From assembly GCA_045837725.1 (NCBI GenBank), contig JBEWZL010000243.1, forward strand, positions 1 to 64,000: 64,000 bases of DNA. The letters run 5' to 3'. The DNA is from Vermamoeba vermiformis. Its lineage: Eukaryota > Tubulinea > Echinamoebida. Below are positions 45,220 through 57,600 of the stretch, piece after piece. Each line of letters opens with the position of its first letter. The stretch's first letter is position 1. Both the position numbers and the translations under genes were made by a program. Under the pieces are notes generated by a model. It did not search any database, was not told the origin of the DNA, and was given only the letters and a program-made list of their open reading frames with translations.

Positions 45220-48200
45220 TTATCTGAAATTAGACGTTACTGTTTCTTGTTTTGCTTTTTCAGCCCTCTTCGTTGGTTGCTTCTCGGTTGGTTTTTGTTT
45301 TTTTTCGAGTTCTTCGATTTCACGGAGCAGCTGGGCGTCACAAACGAGTTCTATTTTACGCCCGTAGTTGACTTCGTAACTATTCTTCATTGAATGGAGG
45401 GCGGAGGCTGAAATTTCAGTGCATTTTTCAGACAGCTTCAGTGATTCCAAATTAGGGCAATTTGAAACCAAATTGGACAGGAGATCTTTTGGTACGCCAA
45501 AGGCGTTGTTGGCCTTGATCTCCAAATGTCGCAGGCGGGTAAGATTTGCAGTTAGATTTTGAGCTGCCGGCTCGAAGACGATTAGGTCGTGCAATCTGTG
45601 ATTGTATAGTTAGTATTACTACTACTACGATTGAAGTGCCACAACTAAGCTTACTTTGGGATCGACAACGCGATCTTGCGGACTTTAGGCGTCGTGATTT
45701 CAAGATCACGCATAATCTGTCGGTTGTTAGTAAGTTCCAACGGCTGTTAGAGTGCTTACCTTAGAGTCAATAATAAGCCGTTCTAGGTTTGCTAGCTCAT
45801 GGCAGATAACGAAAGATACTGGCGCCTTGACTCGTAGCAATTTCAAGCTGCTGCACGATCGAATATTTAGCTCGCCGAGGTTATCTGAGTCGATGTTGAT
45901 TGACTTGAAGTACGAAACTCCTACCAAGCGCAAATACTGAAGACTTGGTGGGACATTTGAGAGTTTCACTGTTGAGGTAGTTAGTATTATTCATTACGTA
46001 TACGAATGTGCGGTCTTACGCAACGATGTTGGTTGATGGTCGTCCTCATTATTCGCTTCATCCTCGTCCAGTTCGTAGATAATCTTGTCTTTCATTGCAA
46101 CTGCGTGAAATGTCAAAAGCTTCGGGCAAGAGTTTGTCTCGCTGTTAGTGTGAAGGTCAGAGATGTTGCTTTTTAAACAATATCGAGGGCGTACCTGATT
46201 CTTATTAGCGTTCTCTCACAAAAGCCAGAAGACGATGTATTAACCTACGTATCGAGGTAAGTAACAGCACTCGAAACCTCTACGTTAACGTACCAAACCA
46301 ACGAGGTATAATGTCAATGTTCGTAAACTAGGACAAACTATGTCGCTTTCTTCAATTGATTGGATTTTGTTCAAAAATAACAGCTCTAAACTCTCGCTGT
46401 GGACTTTTAGTAATGGCAAGGGTTGTTCTCGTTTGATGAGGCCGAAGGTTTTCAAGTTTTTCAAGCCTGCAACAAATGTTATGTCGTGACATAAGTTATG
46501 CTGTAATTCGCACCTGTCATTAATACATCGATATCTTCGGCGGTGATACTATCACAGCTCGCTAGGACGAGTTGTTCGAGCACTGGAAACTTCTCTGTGA
46601 AGGTGCGGTAAACAGTTAGTTTGTTGCCAAGAGGCGTGTTCATCTCTAACGATTTGGGTCTCGCAAATGGTTTGGATTCGACAAACGCGTGTGATTCTAG
46701 CGTTTTCCACTGCATCACAGCGAATTGCGGTATTAGCAAGGGTTTCTGAAAAGACGTTAAAAGACGTTAACAAGATCTTTAAGCGTACTTCTGTCACGCG
46801 GAATTTTGCATGCGATCCGTTAATGTAGGTGATTTTGGCGTCCGCAGGAACGAATTCGTTAATTAGGCACCAGTACGTCTTATTCTCCGAAGCCACCAGC
46901 TGTTTGATTTTGTACCAATCAACGTTCATAGCTCCAAATTGAACCGGGTCTGCTGTCCCCATGACGTACAGCGATGTCAAATTGCAGCTCTGAATGCTCA
47001 ACCTTTTCGGCTGCAAGAAAGCAGAGTTGGCTTTAGGTGTGTCAAGTGTCAGGCTTGGGACTGTCAAGCGCACTCCAGTCAAGTGCGAGTTTTTGATCAG
47101 CACTGGATGTTCGGTGGAAATGTCTGAAAAATTGAAAAAAGGTTGGTGAGAGTTATAACGAGAAAGCACGAAACGCAGCCATCATACCTAAATATAAGTC
47201 ATTTAACTTTGTAAGCTGTACGATGACATCTTGAAGGGCAGTCTCATAGTCTCTTTCTGCGCTCGTGATAGTGAGAGTTAAGTCCTCGAGGTTTGACGCG
47301 TAAAAGAGGACGGGCAGCTGTACGCACGAGAACCTCGTTAACTCCAATATATTCAATCGGTATCCAAAGCCTACACCATATGAATACAAACACTTATTCA
47401 TAAACAGCCTTACGTTTGAAAAATGATTGTTCGTGCTCGTAAAAGGGCTTGTGGACATTTTCATGGCTGAAATCTAATTCCTTGGGAAATGAAGGACATT
47501 GTTCAGCCATCTGAGAGAAATACTCGTAAATGTTCACGCGATCCACTTTTTCTCCAAACACAAACAATTTAATGGCTTCGAGCTGTCGACAATAGCGAGC
47601 CAGGTCCTACGTCACGAGTCAATTCAATTGAATATAAGCATGGGAAAACTTGCCTCTAAAAGATCTTTATCGATGCACCTCACATTCAATACTGAAAAGT
47701 ATGAGTATAAGTGGATTATTGAAGCAGAAAACGGAACGCACCTAGGCGTTGAAGGTTAGATCCAATTGAGTGGACTATTGGCGAGATTGATTTGTAAGGA
47801 GCAGTATCAAAATAAGAACTCGCGCCAACATTAAGTTTCCGTAGCTATAAAAATACATTATAATTAACGCAGAACATGTAAGCGGACCTTACTGAAGTCA
47901 TTTTGCTAATTACGACGGACTGTTCGATGATAGATTCATTTGCAAATTCGATATTTAACTCGCGAAGGGCGGTGTTCGTCCGGCGAATTAATTTCAATTC
48001 CTAAAAACAGGACGGTAAGGCTTCGAAGGAATAAAATATTTTAAGATTTTTATACCTCGGTGGTAATATCTTTGCAAGCTAGCGAATCGAGGTTTAATAA
48101 TCCATATAGCTTATTTAAGTGATCCACGACATCTTTTGCGTGCAGTGTCTTGAGCGTGGCCTTCTGATTTTCGAAAAGTTTGCGTAATTCTCCTCCGCTT

Positions 48201-48793
48201 GCTTTCGGACACTAATTGGCAAAAATAGATTAATATTTTGTAAATGGAATCTAGATTATTAAGCGTACAATTAATGTGACGACATTGCAAAATAATGCAA
48301 TGAAATTAAGCGAAAATCGATGAAAGGCAAAGTGACGCGCAAAACTGCTAGGTAGATCTCCGATTCTGATCGCAGTCGAGTCTCTACGTGATAATTCTTC
48401 TTCTAATATTCTTTCGATATCTATTGCGAATAGGGAAATTTAGAATCTATTCAGATCTTACTTCAATTAATTTTTTTAAAAAATTCAAAGCAATTATTCG
48501 AGCAACTTACATGCATGATCATTGATTTTCTTCGTAATGAAATTCTTTAAATTTGCTACACGACTTTTGGAGAGTCGATCAGGATCGGCTTTCAGAAAAA
48601 TTACTATTACGACTTCTTCAATCGTCAATCCACGCGATAAATTCGTAAATGTAAAATCAAGCCAAAAAGAGTCATGATATAATTGCGTTTGTATTGCTCG
48701 ACTCGTCAAGATCAAGGCGCACTTATCCAGAACAGACAAGTGTTTGCCTATCACTGACCACAGCTCCACGGGAAGCGGTAGTGGTGCATCCAT
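45220..48793 (-). CDS. F-box / leucine-rich repeat protein
   Basis: ATG 48793 starts MDAPLPLPVELWSVIGKHLS, an F-box (LPVELW...LDKCALILTSRAI), followed by about 20 short exons. Most encode irregular LRR strands, for example LRHLEIKANNAFGVP, CPNLESLKLSEKCTE, LEQLVLASCDSITAEDI and LERLIIDSK. The C-terminus is a K/E-rich helix (EIEELEKKQKPTEKQPTKR), with the stop at 45220. Total length is around 900 residues. F-box proteins link substrates held by their LRRs to the SCF ubiquitin ligase. Exact exon borders in the middle (48480-47500) are uncertain. The gene starts 167 bp from the divergent kelch gene. Confidence 0.7.
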
Positions 48794-48960
48794 CAAATAA
48801 ATAATACATAAATTGTCGTCAGCGGCGGTAAAAACATCTTCTTCGAATGCACGTGCGTGTCAAACCGTGTTGACACTTTTGCGATTTTTTCGTCGCTCAG
48901 TTCTCCTTATCACTGTCATAGTAACAACACATTGTAATATAATAATTTGAAATTCTGTTC

Positions 48961-51292
48961 ATGCTTGCGGGACGTTCAATTGTTTTATTGGGTAAGTAAA
49001 GTTCTTGTTCAGCGCGAGCAGATCAACTGCATCTTTTAATATAAGTAACGCAGTCTATAATTAAAATAAATTAATTCTTTTCCCTTACATAATTTAATTG
49101 GTTGAACCAGATACTTAATTCTAAAATTCAGATTCGTCAACGGTTCTTCCCAACTCGTTCCTACAATTGAGTGACTGACTCTGATAAATTTAGCAGGTTT
49201 ATTTTGTGTAGCTATTGGCCAGCAAACCTTCTTTAATTTGCTCTCGGGCTCTTTTCCCTCAACGAGCTCGATGGGCGCAGCTGTCTCACGACCCAATGGT
49301 CATATTTATTTGTTGGGCGGCGAAGACCTTAATACTGGCACTATATTTTCGAATGCAACCTGGCTCTACACAGATCCGTTGGGCAGTCCCGTTTTGAAGG
49401 CTCCAATGACGTCCCCTCGCACTCAAGGCTGTGCTGTGCTAGTGGACGACAAGTATATATTCTACATTGGAGGAAAAAGTAAGAAAATCTTTTATTGTCT
49501 TCAATTCTAAAAATAACTTCAGTTTCGACAACAAGTGTCACCGGTCAGATCTTGCGCTACAACATCAGCGGTGATACGTGGGAAGTAATGACTGGTGTTG
49601 CACTTAATAAGCCACGCTTTCTGCCTGTTTGTGTCTTTGATTCAAGTACTCGCGAGATCGTCATCCTGTTCGGCTCTGACACATCTGGTGCTGGCGATAC
49701 GAGTTCATTTGTTTCCGAGAAGTACCACGTGGACGGCAACAACATCACTACTGTCGCCTATCTCGGATCAATGCCCAACCACGGCTCTGCTGCGAATGGT
49801 GTTTACGATCCAGTAACCAACTTGATTTTCATTATTGGAGGCAACGCAGATGCCACGACGATGACCATTCTCTCGCAATCACTCGGCTGGCTCAACAACA
49901 CTGCCATACCTGGTGGTACCCAGGTGTTCTTTTCCTCCGTGACGCTCGTTGACAACCAGATTTGGGTCTTCAAAGGCATGCCGCTGTTAATCTACAACAT
50001 CAACAACGGTACTTGGATTCAAGGTGGTGTTTCCACTTCGTTAGATTATTCAGGAAGCAACCTCGCACCAATCTCAGGACCGAATATTCACCTCTTTGCC
50101 AAGGCTCATTACGTGACAGCTTGCGTGTTCCCGTGCCCGACACCCTCTTCGCCGTGTCAAGTGAACAAGTGCGATTACAACTCAGGTCGCTGCATCATTT
50201 CGCCGACTGACAATGGAAAGTCTTGCGGCAATGCTGATGGCTGCACTGGTTCGAATTGTGTGTGCACTGATGGGCAATGCTTGCCGGATGTACTCAAGTA
50301 AGTTTAAGAGCTTGTGATTGATGTGCCATTCTGACGACTGTAGTGCCGATGTTCAACCGTACTTCGAGTGTTTCGAGAAAACTGGTCGCGGCGATACTGC
50401 ATATACGGCGTACATTTCTTGGAGCAATCGCGCGTCAAGCCGGGCCGCTATTCAAAAAGGCTCCTCGCGCAACCTCTTCATAGGCCTTGAACCATCTCCG
50501 CAGAATCAACCTGATCTTTTCTTGCCCGGTTACTCTCGTAAGTGCTTTCAAGCTCACTAATGATCAAACCAAACTAATGTCATTTAGGCTCGTATCCTCT
50601 GAACGACTTTCAACTCCAATGGAATGGCAGCGAGACTGCATGGAGATTGACAAATTACGATCTCACCATTGACGCCCTTACACCTTCGCTCGTATGCTCC
50701 CCAAGTGCGTTTACGTTAATATGCATTTGACGGTATTGCTAATCATCCTAGATATCACGATTTATATTACTGTGCGTGGCGATACTTTGAACAGTTCAGA
50801 TCTGCCAACAATTGCCTCTCGTCTGTCGAGATTATTTGGTATATCTGAGACCCGTATCAAGCTCAATTTTTATACAGGAACCAAGCGACAATCTGATCAA
50901 ACTCTCGAGCTTGAAATTCAAGGTACGTTGGTCTCGTAGTCACTCATTGGCTTTCGCTGACATTTGCAATTTCAGAAGCTCCTCCTCAGACCTCTGAACC
51001 TTCAGCACAGCAAGTGGTCGTGGACTTTGTTACATCAGTCGACAACAACTCAACTGACCCCGACACGGCAGTGAGTGTCAACGGCAAGACAGTAGTTGTG
51101 GAGTCAGTCAGCACGAAACCGCCTAGCAATGCACGACCTGGTGTGGCTGTCACAACTCCTGGCACAGATGCTCCACCGACGAGCGAGCAACCCAGTCCCG
51201 TTACAAAGACGCCAAGCGTAGTCAGTTCAAGCACCTTATTCGGTGCATCTTTAGTGTTAACCGTAGCTGTGTCACTTTTGCATTTTGTATAA
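48961..51292 (+). CDS. Kelch-type surface protein, probable GPI anchor
   Basis: A first exon (MLAGRSIVLL, 48961-48991) is joined by a 217-nt intron to AIGQQTFFNLLSGSFP..., forming a short signal-like start. Kelch/galactose-oxidase-type blades follow (NGHIYLLGGEDL, YIFYIGGK, NLIFIIGGNADATT; 49210-50100), then a Cys-rich EGF-like stretch (CQVNKCDYNSGRC...CVCTDGQC) and a beta-sandwich-like module (VQPYFECFEKTGRGDTAYTA ... FQLQWNG). Next is a ferredoxin-like module with ...RLFGISETRIKLNFYTGTKR, then a T/P/S-rich stalk. The C-terminus SSSTLFGASLVLTVAVSLLHF has a small-residue site and a hydrophobic tail, the form of a GPI signal. It is probably an outer-surface or secreted binding protein. Stop at 51292, 65 bp from the convergent gene. 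Confidence 0.75.
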
Positions 51293-51357
51293 ACGTTTAG
51301 TGTTCGGACAGATGTACAAAAAAATTGTTAACACTTTGTCTTTCAATTCATTTCGTT

Positions 51358-53234
51358 TCACTTCTTAGCACTGTTTTTGCTGTTCTTGTTGTCTCTATAA
51401 TTCCTAATATATTGTTTCCAATGTTGCGTCTGCGGATGCCTTTCGAAGCAGTCTTCCAATGTTTGGTCATATGGATACCGCTCAACTAAAATATTATAAT
51501 CAAGCAATAGATCAATTGCTGGCTTGTTATTTGCTATAATGGCTGCAAAACCTGCTGCCATGTAGTGAGCTTGAGAGGTGGGATCTAGATCTATAGACAT
51601 ATATGCAAATCCGAAGTTATTGATCTTCTTCTCTATTATTTGCTTCAGTATCAATAATGTCCAATTATCTTCCTTCACTAGGCAGTATTGAGTCAATAAA
51701 ATCGGTAAATTCTTTGCTTCACTGAATGGTTCTGTTCGTTGCAAAAATTTTAATGACCAATTTAGGAAAGTCTCCAAAAGAGGTGATTTGTCGTGTTGGA
51801 GTTGGAAGTAATTTCGTCCAAACAAAGAGTCCATCACTATCTTCTTGAACGCAGAATAACTCGGTAACTCCCAGTGCTTCCAAACCAGCGGAAGAATTCT
51901 TGCGAGATCGTTGTCTGCTTCAATTTTGCCTTGTACTTCAAGATTTTCAATGGTAAAATGCAAAAAGTCCCAATAAGGAGGTTCGTCAATACCGTCATAA
52001 CTTAATATCTCCATTATAATCTCCTTTGGTAGTTGCCTAAAAAGGCAATTCTTGTCATATCTCCATGCCAGCATGATCAGTAGTTTAACTTTGTGCGTGA
52101 CAGAGCTGTAAATCCCTTTGTCGATGCATCGCATGAAAGTGTTCAGTGGTGCTACTGGTACAAAATTTTTGCTATTATAATTCGTGCAGCACGCTTTCAA
52201 TGTGTCATATGAAACTCCTCGTTCGATAATTGACTTTAAAATTTGATCGTTGATTGTCTGCCCGTTTTCAGCCAATAACTTTATCACTCTGTCATCACAG
52301 ACTGCAATAGCCTGTTGAATCGTAATGTCGCGTAAATATCCCTTCTGACTAAATCCAATTTTAAAGTTAGAAACGTTGTTCGAATAATAATTAGAATGTC
52401 GTACGGTTTTTCTAAAGGAGCGCCATTTTCAATTAACCATATCAGCATATCATTGTTTACTAGCTCTTTTTTCGTATTGGATATGTAGGACTTGATCATA
52501 TTGTCGGGGTACGAGAAATACTTGGCAGTTTTTAGATCCAGATCTGTAAACCGAATCTTGAGTCTAATTGCCAATAAATTACTATTCACTTACTGTATTT
52601 ATCCAATGCCTGTTTGACTTTATCGAGATTTCCTTCATGCACAGCTCTTCGTACAAAGTGCTCAGCAAGTCCAGCGATTTGACCGCCGTTATCAAGCCCA
52701 AGAATGAACTTGTCACGGGGGAAGTGCATTGAAATATCCTCGCCGTGAAGTGCAACGGCGTTAGGACTGCATGAATTGCCGGTTCCTGCCAAAGTAACGT
52801 TGCTGACAAGCCAAACCTCGTTTTGCCATACGCAAGTGAAAAAAATATATGTGCCGGGCTCTAGTGAACGAATTATTATTAGCACATAATGCGTTCATGC
52901 ATCAAATCAAATTTTAGACAGTACCTGAAATAAAGGCAGACCTGGCTTGGAGAGAAAGATGTCCTCGAAACCAGGGCTGTTGTTCGTAAGGAAGTGCGAG
53001 CAATTCTTTTGTCACTGCAACAAACTGCTGTCGCGGCGACGTGTAGCTGCGGAACAATTTCTCTCTCAAACTCGTGTGCAAGATCAGCGCGTTGATATTT
53101 TGCGTTGAGAACCCCTCGTAGCAGTACGTGACTGGCTTGCTTGCATCTGATTGGTCAGATTTGACATCTATTTCAATCTCGTGATTCGTGCCGTTCTTTT
53201 CTCGGTAAAACAACGTCACTTGATTGCTGTCCAT
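51358..53234 (-). CDS. Unknown protein with helical repeats
   Basis: The first in-frame ATG is at about 53234 (MDSNQVTLFYREKNG...). The N-terminal part looks beta-rich (HEIEIDVKSDQ, YIFFTCVWQNEVWLVSNVTL), followed by helical repeats (HFVRRAVHEGNLDKVKQAL; MLIWLIENGAPLEKPYD; IKLLAENGQTI) resembling degenerate ankyrin units. A possible F-box-like piece (LPKEIIMEILSYDG) lies at about 52030, and the C-terminus is basic (NKNSKNSAKK), stop 51358. Three or four exons join with short introns. An open frame continues upstream of the ATG into the end of the next gene, so the start could lie elsewhere. No family is recognised. Confidence 0.55.
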
Positions 53235-53335
53235 TGAGCCTTTTTTGGGTCTAATACAAAAATTTGTCCATTTACGCTTGAATCCCTTATTTTGGACCAA
53301 GTTTTCTAAATCGAGTAATTCTCCTATGTTAAAGT

Positions 53336-54280
53336 TTAGCGGTAGTCCCGTTGTATGATCGGGGGAATGGTAACTAGGACGGCCTCTTGAATACGTGCTT
53401 GCTTCTTTTCTTCACCTACAAATGAAAACAAAAACGTAATTAATCGAATTACCCAGTAGCATTAATTGAGCGTACTGAACAACTCGTCGATCCGCTCGGT
53501 GAGCTCAGGCTCTTCGAAATCGATCATCAATAATTCTGCCAGTTTGTCGCCTGCTTCAAAATTCATTCGTTTGCCTTCGTCGATTTTATTAAGGATCTTA
53601 ATGCAATTTTAGTTAATATTCACCCTGTAACGAAAAACGCAATTTCCTTGCCTTTTGGATGTTGGGCTTAGAAGGGTCGCCACTATAGAGTCCTACTCTC
53701 ATTGTATACAACTCCATCAGGTACCCGAGTAGCTCTTGATTATGGTGTTTGTAAGCGAGTTTTATTCCGACCGTCATCCTATAGCCGGAGAGCGTATTGT
53801 ATTGAACGATTTTGAAGAAATCCGCTACCAAACGCAGATCTAATCGCTCAATAATAGCGGGTAGTTGCTGACTAATTTGTTCGTAGACGCAGATTCGATT
53901 TTTATTCGCCAATTGCATAACTATTTTGAAGTCAGGAATTAATTGCAGAACTAATTTAGACTTACCTTGGTGAAGTTGCGCAAAATCACTGATTGTTGCC
54001 AGACTTTTTATCCGTAGCTTTAGGTAAACCTTTCTTAAACGCCCTGCAATTAAAAGTCAATAATCCTCATTTCACAAGCCGTAATTTTCAACGCAGCATT
54101 ATTAAAAGGATAAAGATTGTATTTATTTATATTTAGTTAATTAATATGATATTACAGGATATTGCTGAAAACCGCTTAAAAGAATAATAAATTATTTTTT
54201 TTAATTTCACGGTATTAATTACTTACGATATGCAGCACCGCCGATAGATTTCAATAAGAAATCGTCATTCAACAGGTAGA
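53336..54280 (-). CDS. Unknown helical protein, start unclear
   Basis: Exons read ...IYLLNDDFLLKSIGGAAYRR, LRKVYLKLRIKSLATISDF, MQLANKNRICVYEQISQQL, ...LGYLMELYTMRVGLYSGDPS, a short acidic exon (FEEPELTERIDELF), then EEKKQARIQEAVLVTIPP...RDYR with TAA at 53336. Phases agree across the last introns. No ATG opens the first readable exon. The only nearby ATG, at 54300 (MTSNNLNLPVE, an F-box-like start), is in another frame and soon closes, so either a short exon is missed or the 5' end is damaged. No family is recognised. Confidence 0.45.
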
Positions 54281-54671
54281 TTTAAATTATTGGAAGTCAT
54301 TTTGCATTTGAAGATCGGCTTTAATATTGTTTTATAGGAGGGGCTCTTCTTTCGAGCACCTGCCACGCAAAGCTGTATTATCACCATCCATACTGCCTCC
54401 GGCAGTGATGCCATTGACGGCGATCCTTGGTGATCCATCTGTCACGTTTGACATAATTCTGATATTTTTCCAAAGCAAACTTCATGTTTTTTAGTTTGAT
54501 TTCCGTTATTATACACGGCAATACTATAGCAGCGGACAGCTTAAACCAGCCGAGCCGCACAAGGCCTTGTGTTACGGTAAAACGAACCGGCTAATTACTA
54601 TGCGCGCTTACATGATTTTAATTGGATTTATTTACGATATTGTTATATATTATATACTGAGCATAAGCACC
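54281..54671. other. Intergenic stretch with strong small hairpins
   Basis: There is no coding frame. The stretch is more GC-rich than other gaps and contains CTGCC-TCC-GGCAG near 54400 and a perfect 14-bp palindrome CACAAGGCCTTGTG near 54560. It could hold a small RNA gene or the 3' regulatory part of the dehydrogenase gene. I recognise no RNA family. Confidence 0.3.
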
Positions 54672-57600
54672 TTATTTCTGTTCTAAGTACTTAGCCATGA
54701 ACATGTAGAACGAGAACTCGTTGGGGTTCAAACCAGCTTGGTAGATGTAACGCGAAGCCAAGTGAGCGCTCAACAAAGCTTCCAAATAGCTAGTAATAGT
54801 AATATTAGAATATGGTCATATAAGACGTATTAGTGAAGATCGTGACTTACTTAGTGGGAACACGCTCGACAATCTTGTCGATGCTGATCTTGCTCAACAA
54901 AGTCTGAGGCAAAGCTTCCAACAAGATCTTCTTGCGCATCTTTTCGTCCTTCCACAAGCCAGAGTTCTTGACTTCTTGGGTCAAAGTGTTGATCTTAATG
55001 CTCAACTGGTCGGTCAACAAGCAGCGGTAAGTGCCAGTTCGCTCGTGCTCGTTCCAGATGCATTCGCTAAAAGTGACTTGTTAGCGTCTTTCGGATAATA
55101 GAACGAGTCATAATAGACTTACAATTCTTGACGAGCATTGTCAGCAATCTTGTTTTGGACTTCAACGACGTATTTCCTAATAAGGAAAGCAATTAGTTCG
55201 ATGTTTAATGACTTGTTTGTTATTTGCAAACTTACTCGTAGAATTCAGGGGTCTTGCCGTCCTTGACGCACATGTGTTGAATGTACTCTTCTTCGCTCAA
55301 GGCCAAAGCAGCCAAGACTTCCATCGAGGATGAAGTGACACCACCCTTGTTGGCAGAGGCATCCTTGTACACAACGACACCAGCTTCTTCGAGCTTCAAA
55401 CGGGCCTCTTGGGTGAAGAACAAGTTGGCACCTTCGACTACATACTTGAACATAGGAGTGCCGTCAGGGAAGAACAATCTAAACAGTGTGTCATTAGCTC
55501 GATTGCGGCGGTAAGTTAGTTTGATTGCACGTACTTGTCAACATTATTAAGGTTAACAGCTTCAGGGCGACCACCGCAAGGCACGAACAACTCGCAGCTG
55601 GCCAAGGGGTTCAAATGGAACAAGTTGCGGACTAAGAATGGCGATTAGAACAAGCTCGTAGACAATTGTGATTCAAAATTTTGAAGTATACTTACACATC
55701 ATGCCGTTCTCGACAACAGTACCGTTGGGCAACTTGACGTCCTTGTCCTTGATCAAGACCAAGAAACCGTCCTTGCTCAACTTGGAAGTATCGAACTCTT
55801 GCACCATGGCACGCTTGTTGGCCAAGCGCAACAACTCGGTGCGGTCAATGCCGTTAGGATCGTACAAGACACCGCTGCCGTCAATAACAGCCTAACAACA
55901 GCCGATTAACAAATTTGCTACTTGCTGAAGCCGTAAGATCGTCTTACCTTAGTCTTGTCTTTGCTAATCTTAATTTCGTTAGAACCCAAGTCACCGTCAG
56001 GGCCACCAGTCTGTAACTTGAAGACGGACTCTTCTTTAATGTTCAACTTCTTCATGATGCCCAACACGTATTCGTGAACACCACGAGTGGTCATGCCGTA
56101 GAGATCGTGAGGAATGCCACCGAGACTAACTGACTTGCCAGTAGTGAAACCGGTCCAGTATCTGTAGCCACGGGACTTGGCGTGCAAGCAAGCCCAGTCC
56201 ATAACATCTACGAGAACACGTTAGATCACGGGTGGGCGATAAAATCACGCGTGCTACTTACCAGCAGTACCCTCATCAGGACCGCAGAAAATGTATTCGG
56301 GTTGACCGTAGTGATCAACAATGTCGGGGTTAGGCAACAGCAAGTCCAACATGGCGTCGATGTACTTCTTGAAGGCAATGAAGGCCTTGTTTTGGTGATC
56401 CTATAGCAGATATTAGTTCGCAGTGTCACCAGAAAAAAGTCAAGTTTGACACTTACAATTGACAACAAGATGGTACCCTTGGAGCCAGACTCGGGAATGT
56501 CCTTGTTCTTCTTTTCTTGAGTCCAAGCCAGGTTGTAGTTCTCGTCGAACAAAGTCTCGGCGTTTCTCAAGTACGCTTGCTTGTTGGCAGATCTGATCAT
56601 TCTCAAACCACCACGGGCAATGTCATCGAAGCGAACGTGGAAACCACGGAATTCAGCACCGACAAACATGAGAATGGCGTAGGGGAGTTGAGGGTAGTCG
56701 CTACCGCGCAAGAAGCCAGTGTCGAATCTGAATGACAAGGCGGTCTTGTTCTTAATGTAGAAGTTGGTCTTGACGACGGAGGCGTTGAATTGCAAGAAGG
56801 CTCTGAGGACGTCGTAGTCAATGTCAGCAACGGCCTTCTTGATCTTGGCTTCCAATTCGGCGTTGATGCCAGCGGGTCTGCTAGGCTTGGGAGTGGCGGG
56901 CTTGTGGTGAGCTTCGAAGTCTTTGTACAAGTCCTTGACCAATTGCCAGTTGTCGAAGATGGAGTCGGAGATACGTTGCTGCACAAACTCAGTTAGAACG
57001 TGCAAAATTATAGTGACCGCCGAGTACTTACTTCAGTCAAAACGTCGTTTCTCATACGCTTCTTAAGTTGCAATAAGCGGGCTTGTGATTCAGGGTCCTT
57101 GGCCAAAGCCTTCCACAACAAGTTGAACTCGTCGACAGAAGAGCGGGCCATGAAGTGGTAAGCAAACTTCCAGCAAGCATAAGCATAGACCATTTCGTTC
57201 AAAGTGAGCTTGCCTTCGGCGAACAAAGGAGTCAAAGTAGTACGAGGCAACATGTACAACAACTTGGCTTGTTCAGCGAAGAGAGTGGCCTCCTCCAAAC
57301 CAGTGCGCAAGTGAATGCTGTGGATCACGTAGCCGTTGGAGAATTGTTCGATGTATTTGCGAGGGCAAGGATATTTGTTGTTGGCAATCAATTGAGTCAA
57401 AGTAGACAAGAAGCTATAAAAAGAACTCGTTAGAATCGTCTACGCGAAGAAATTAAATCGTCGACGTACCTGTGAGTGGAACCCTTCTTGTAGGCGACGA
57501 CAACGACGCAGTTAGAGGGCTCTAAGGGGTCTTCTTCAACGAGGACGGCAGGAGCCAATTGACCAACAGCGAGGGTCAAAGCCTTTTGGTAGCGGAGCTT

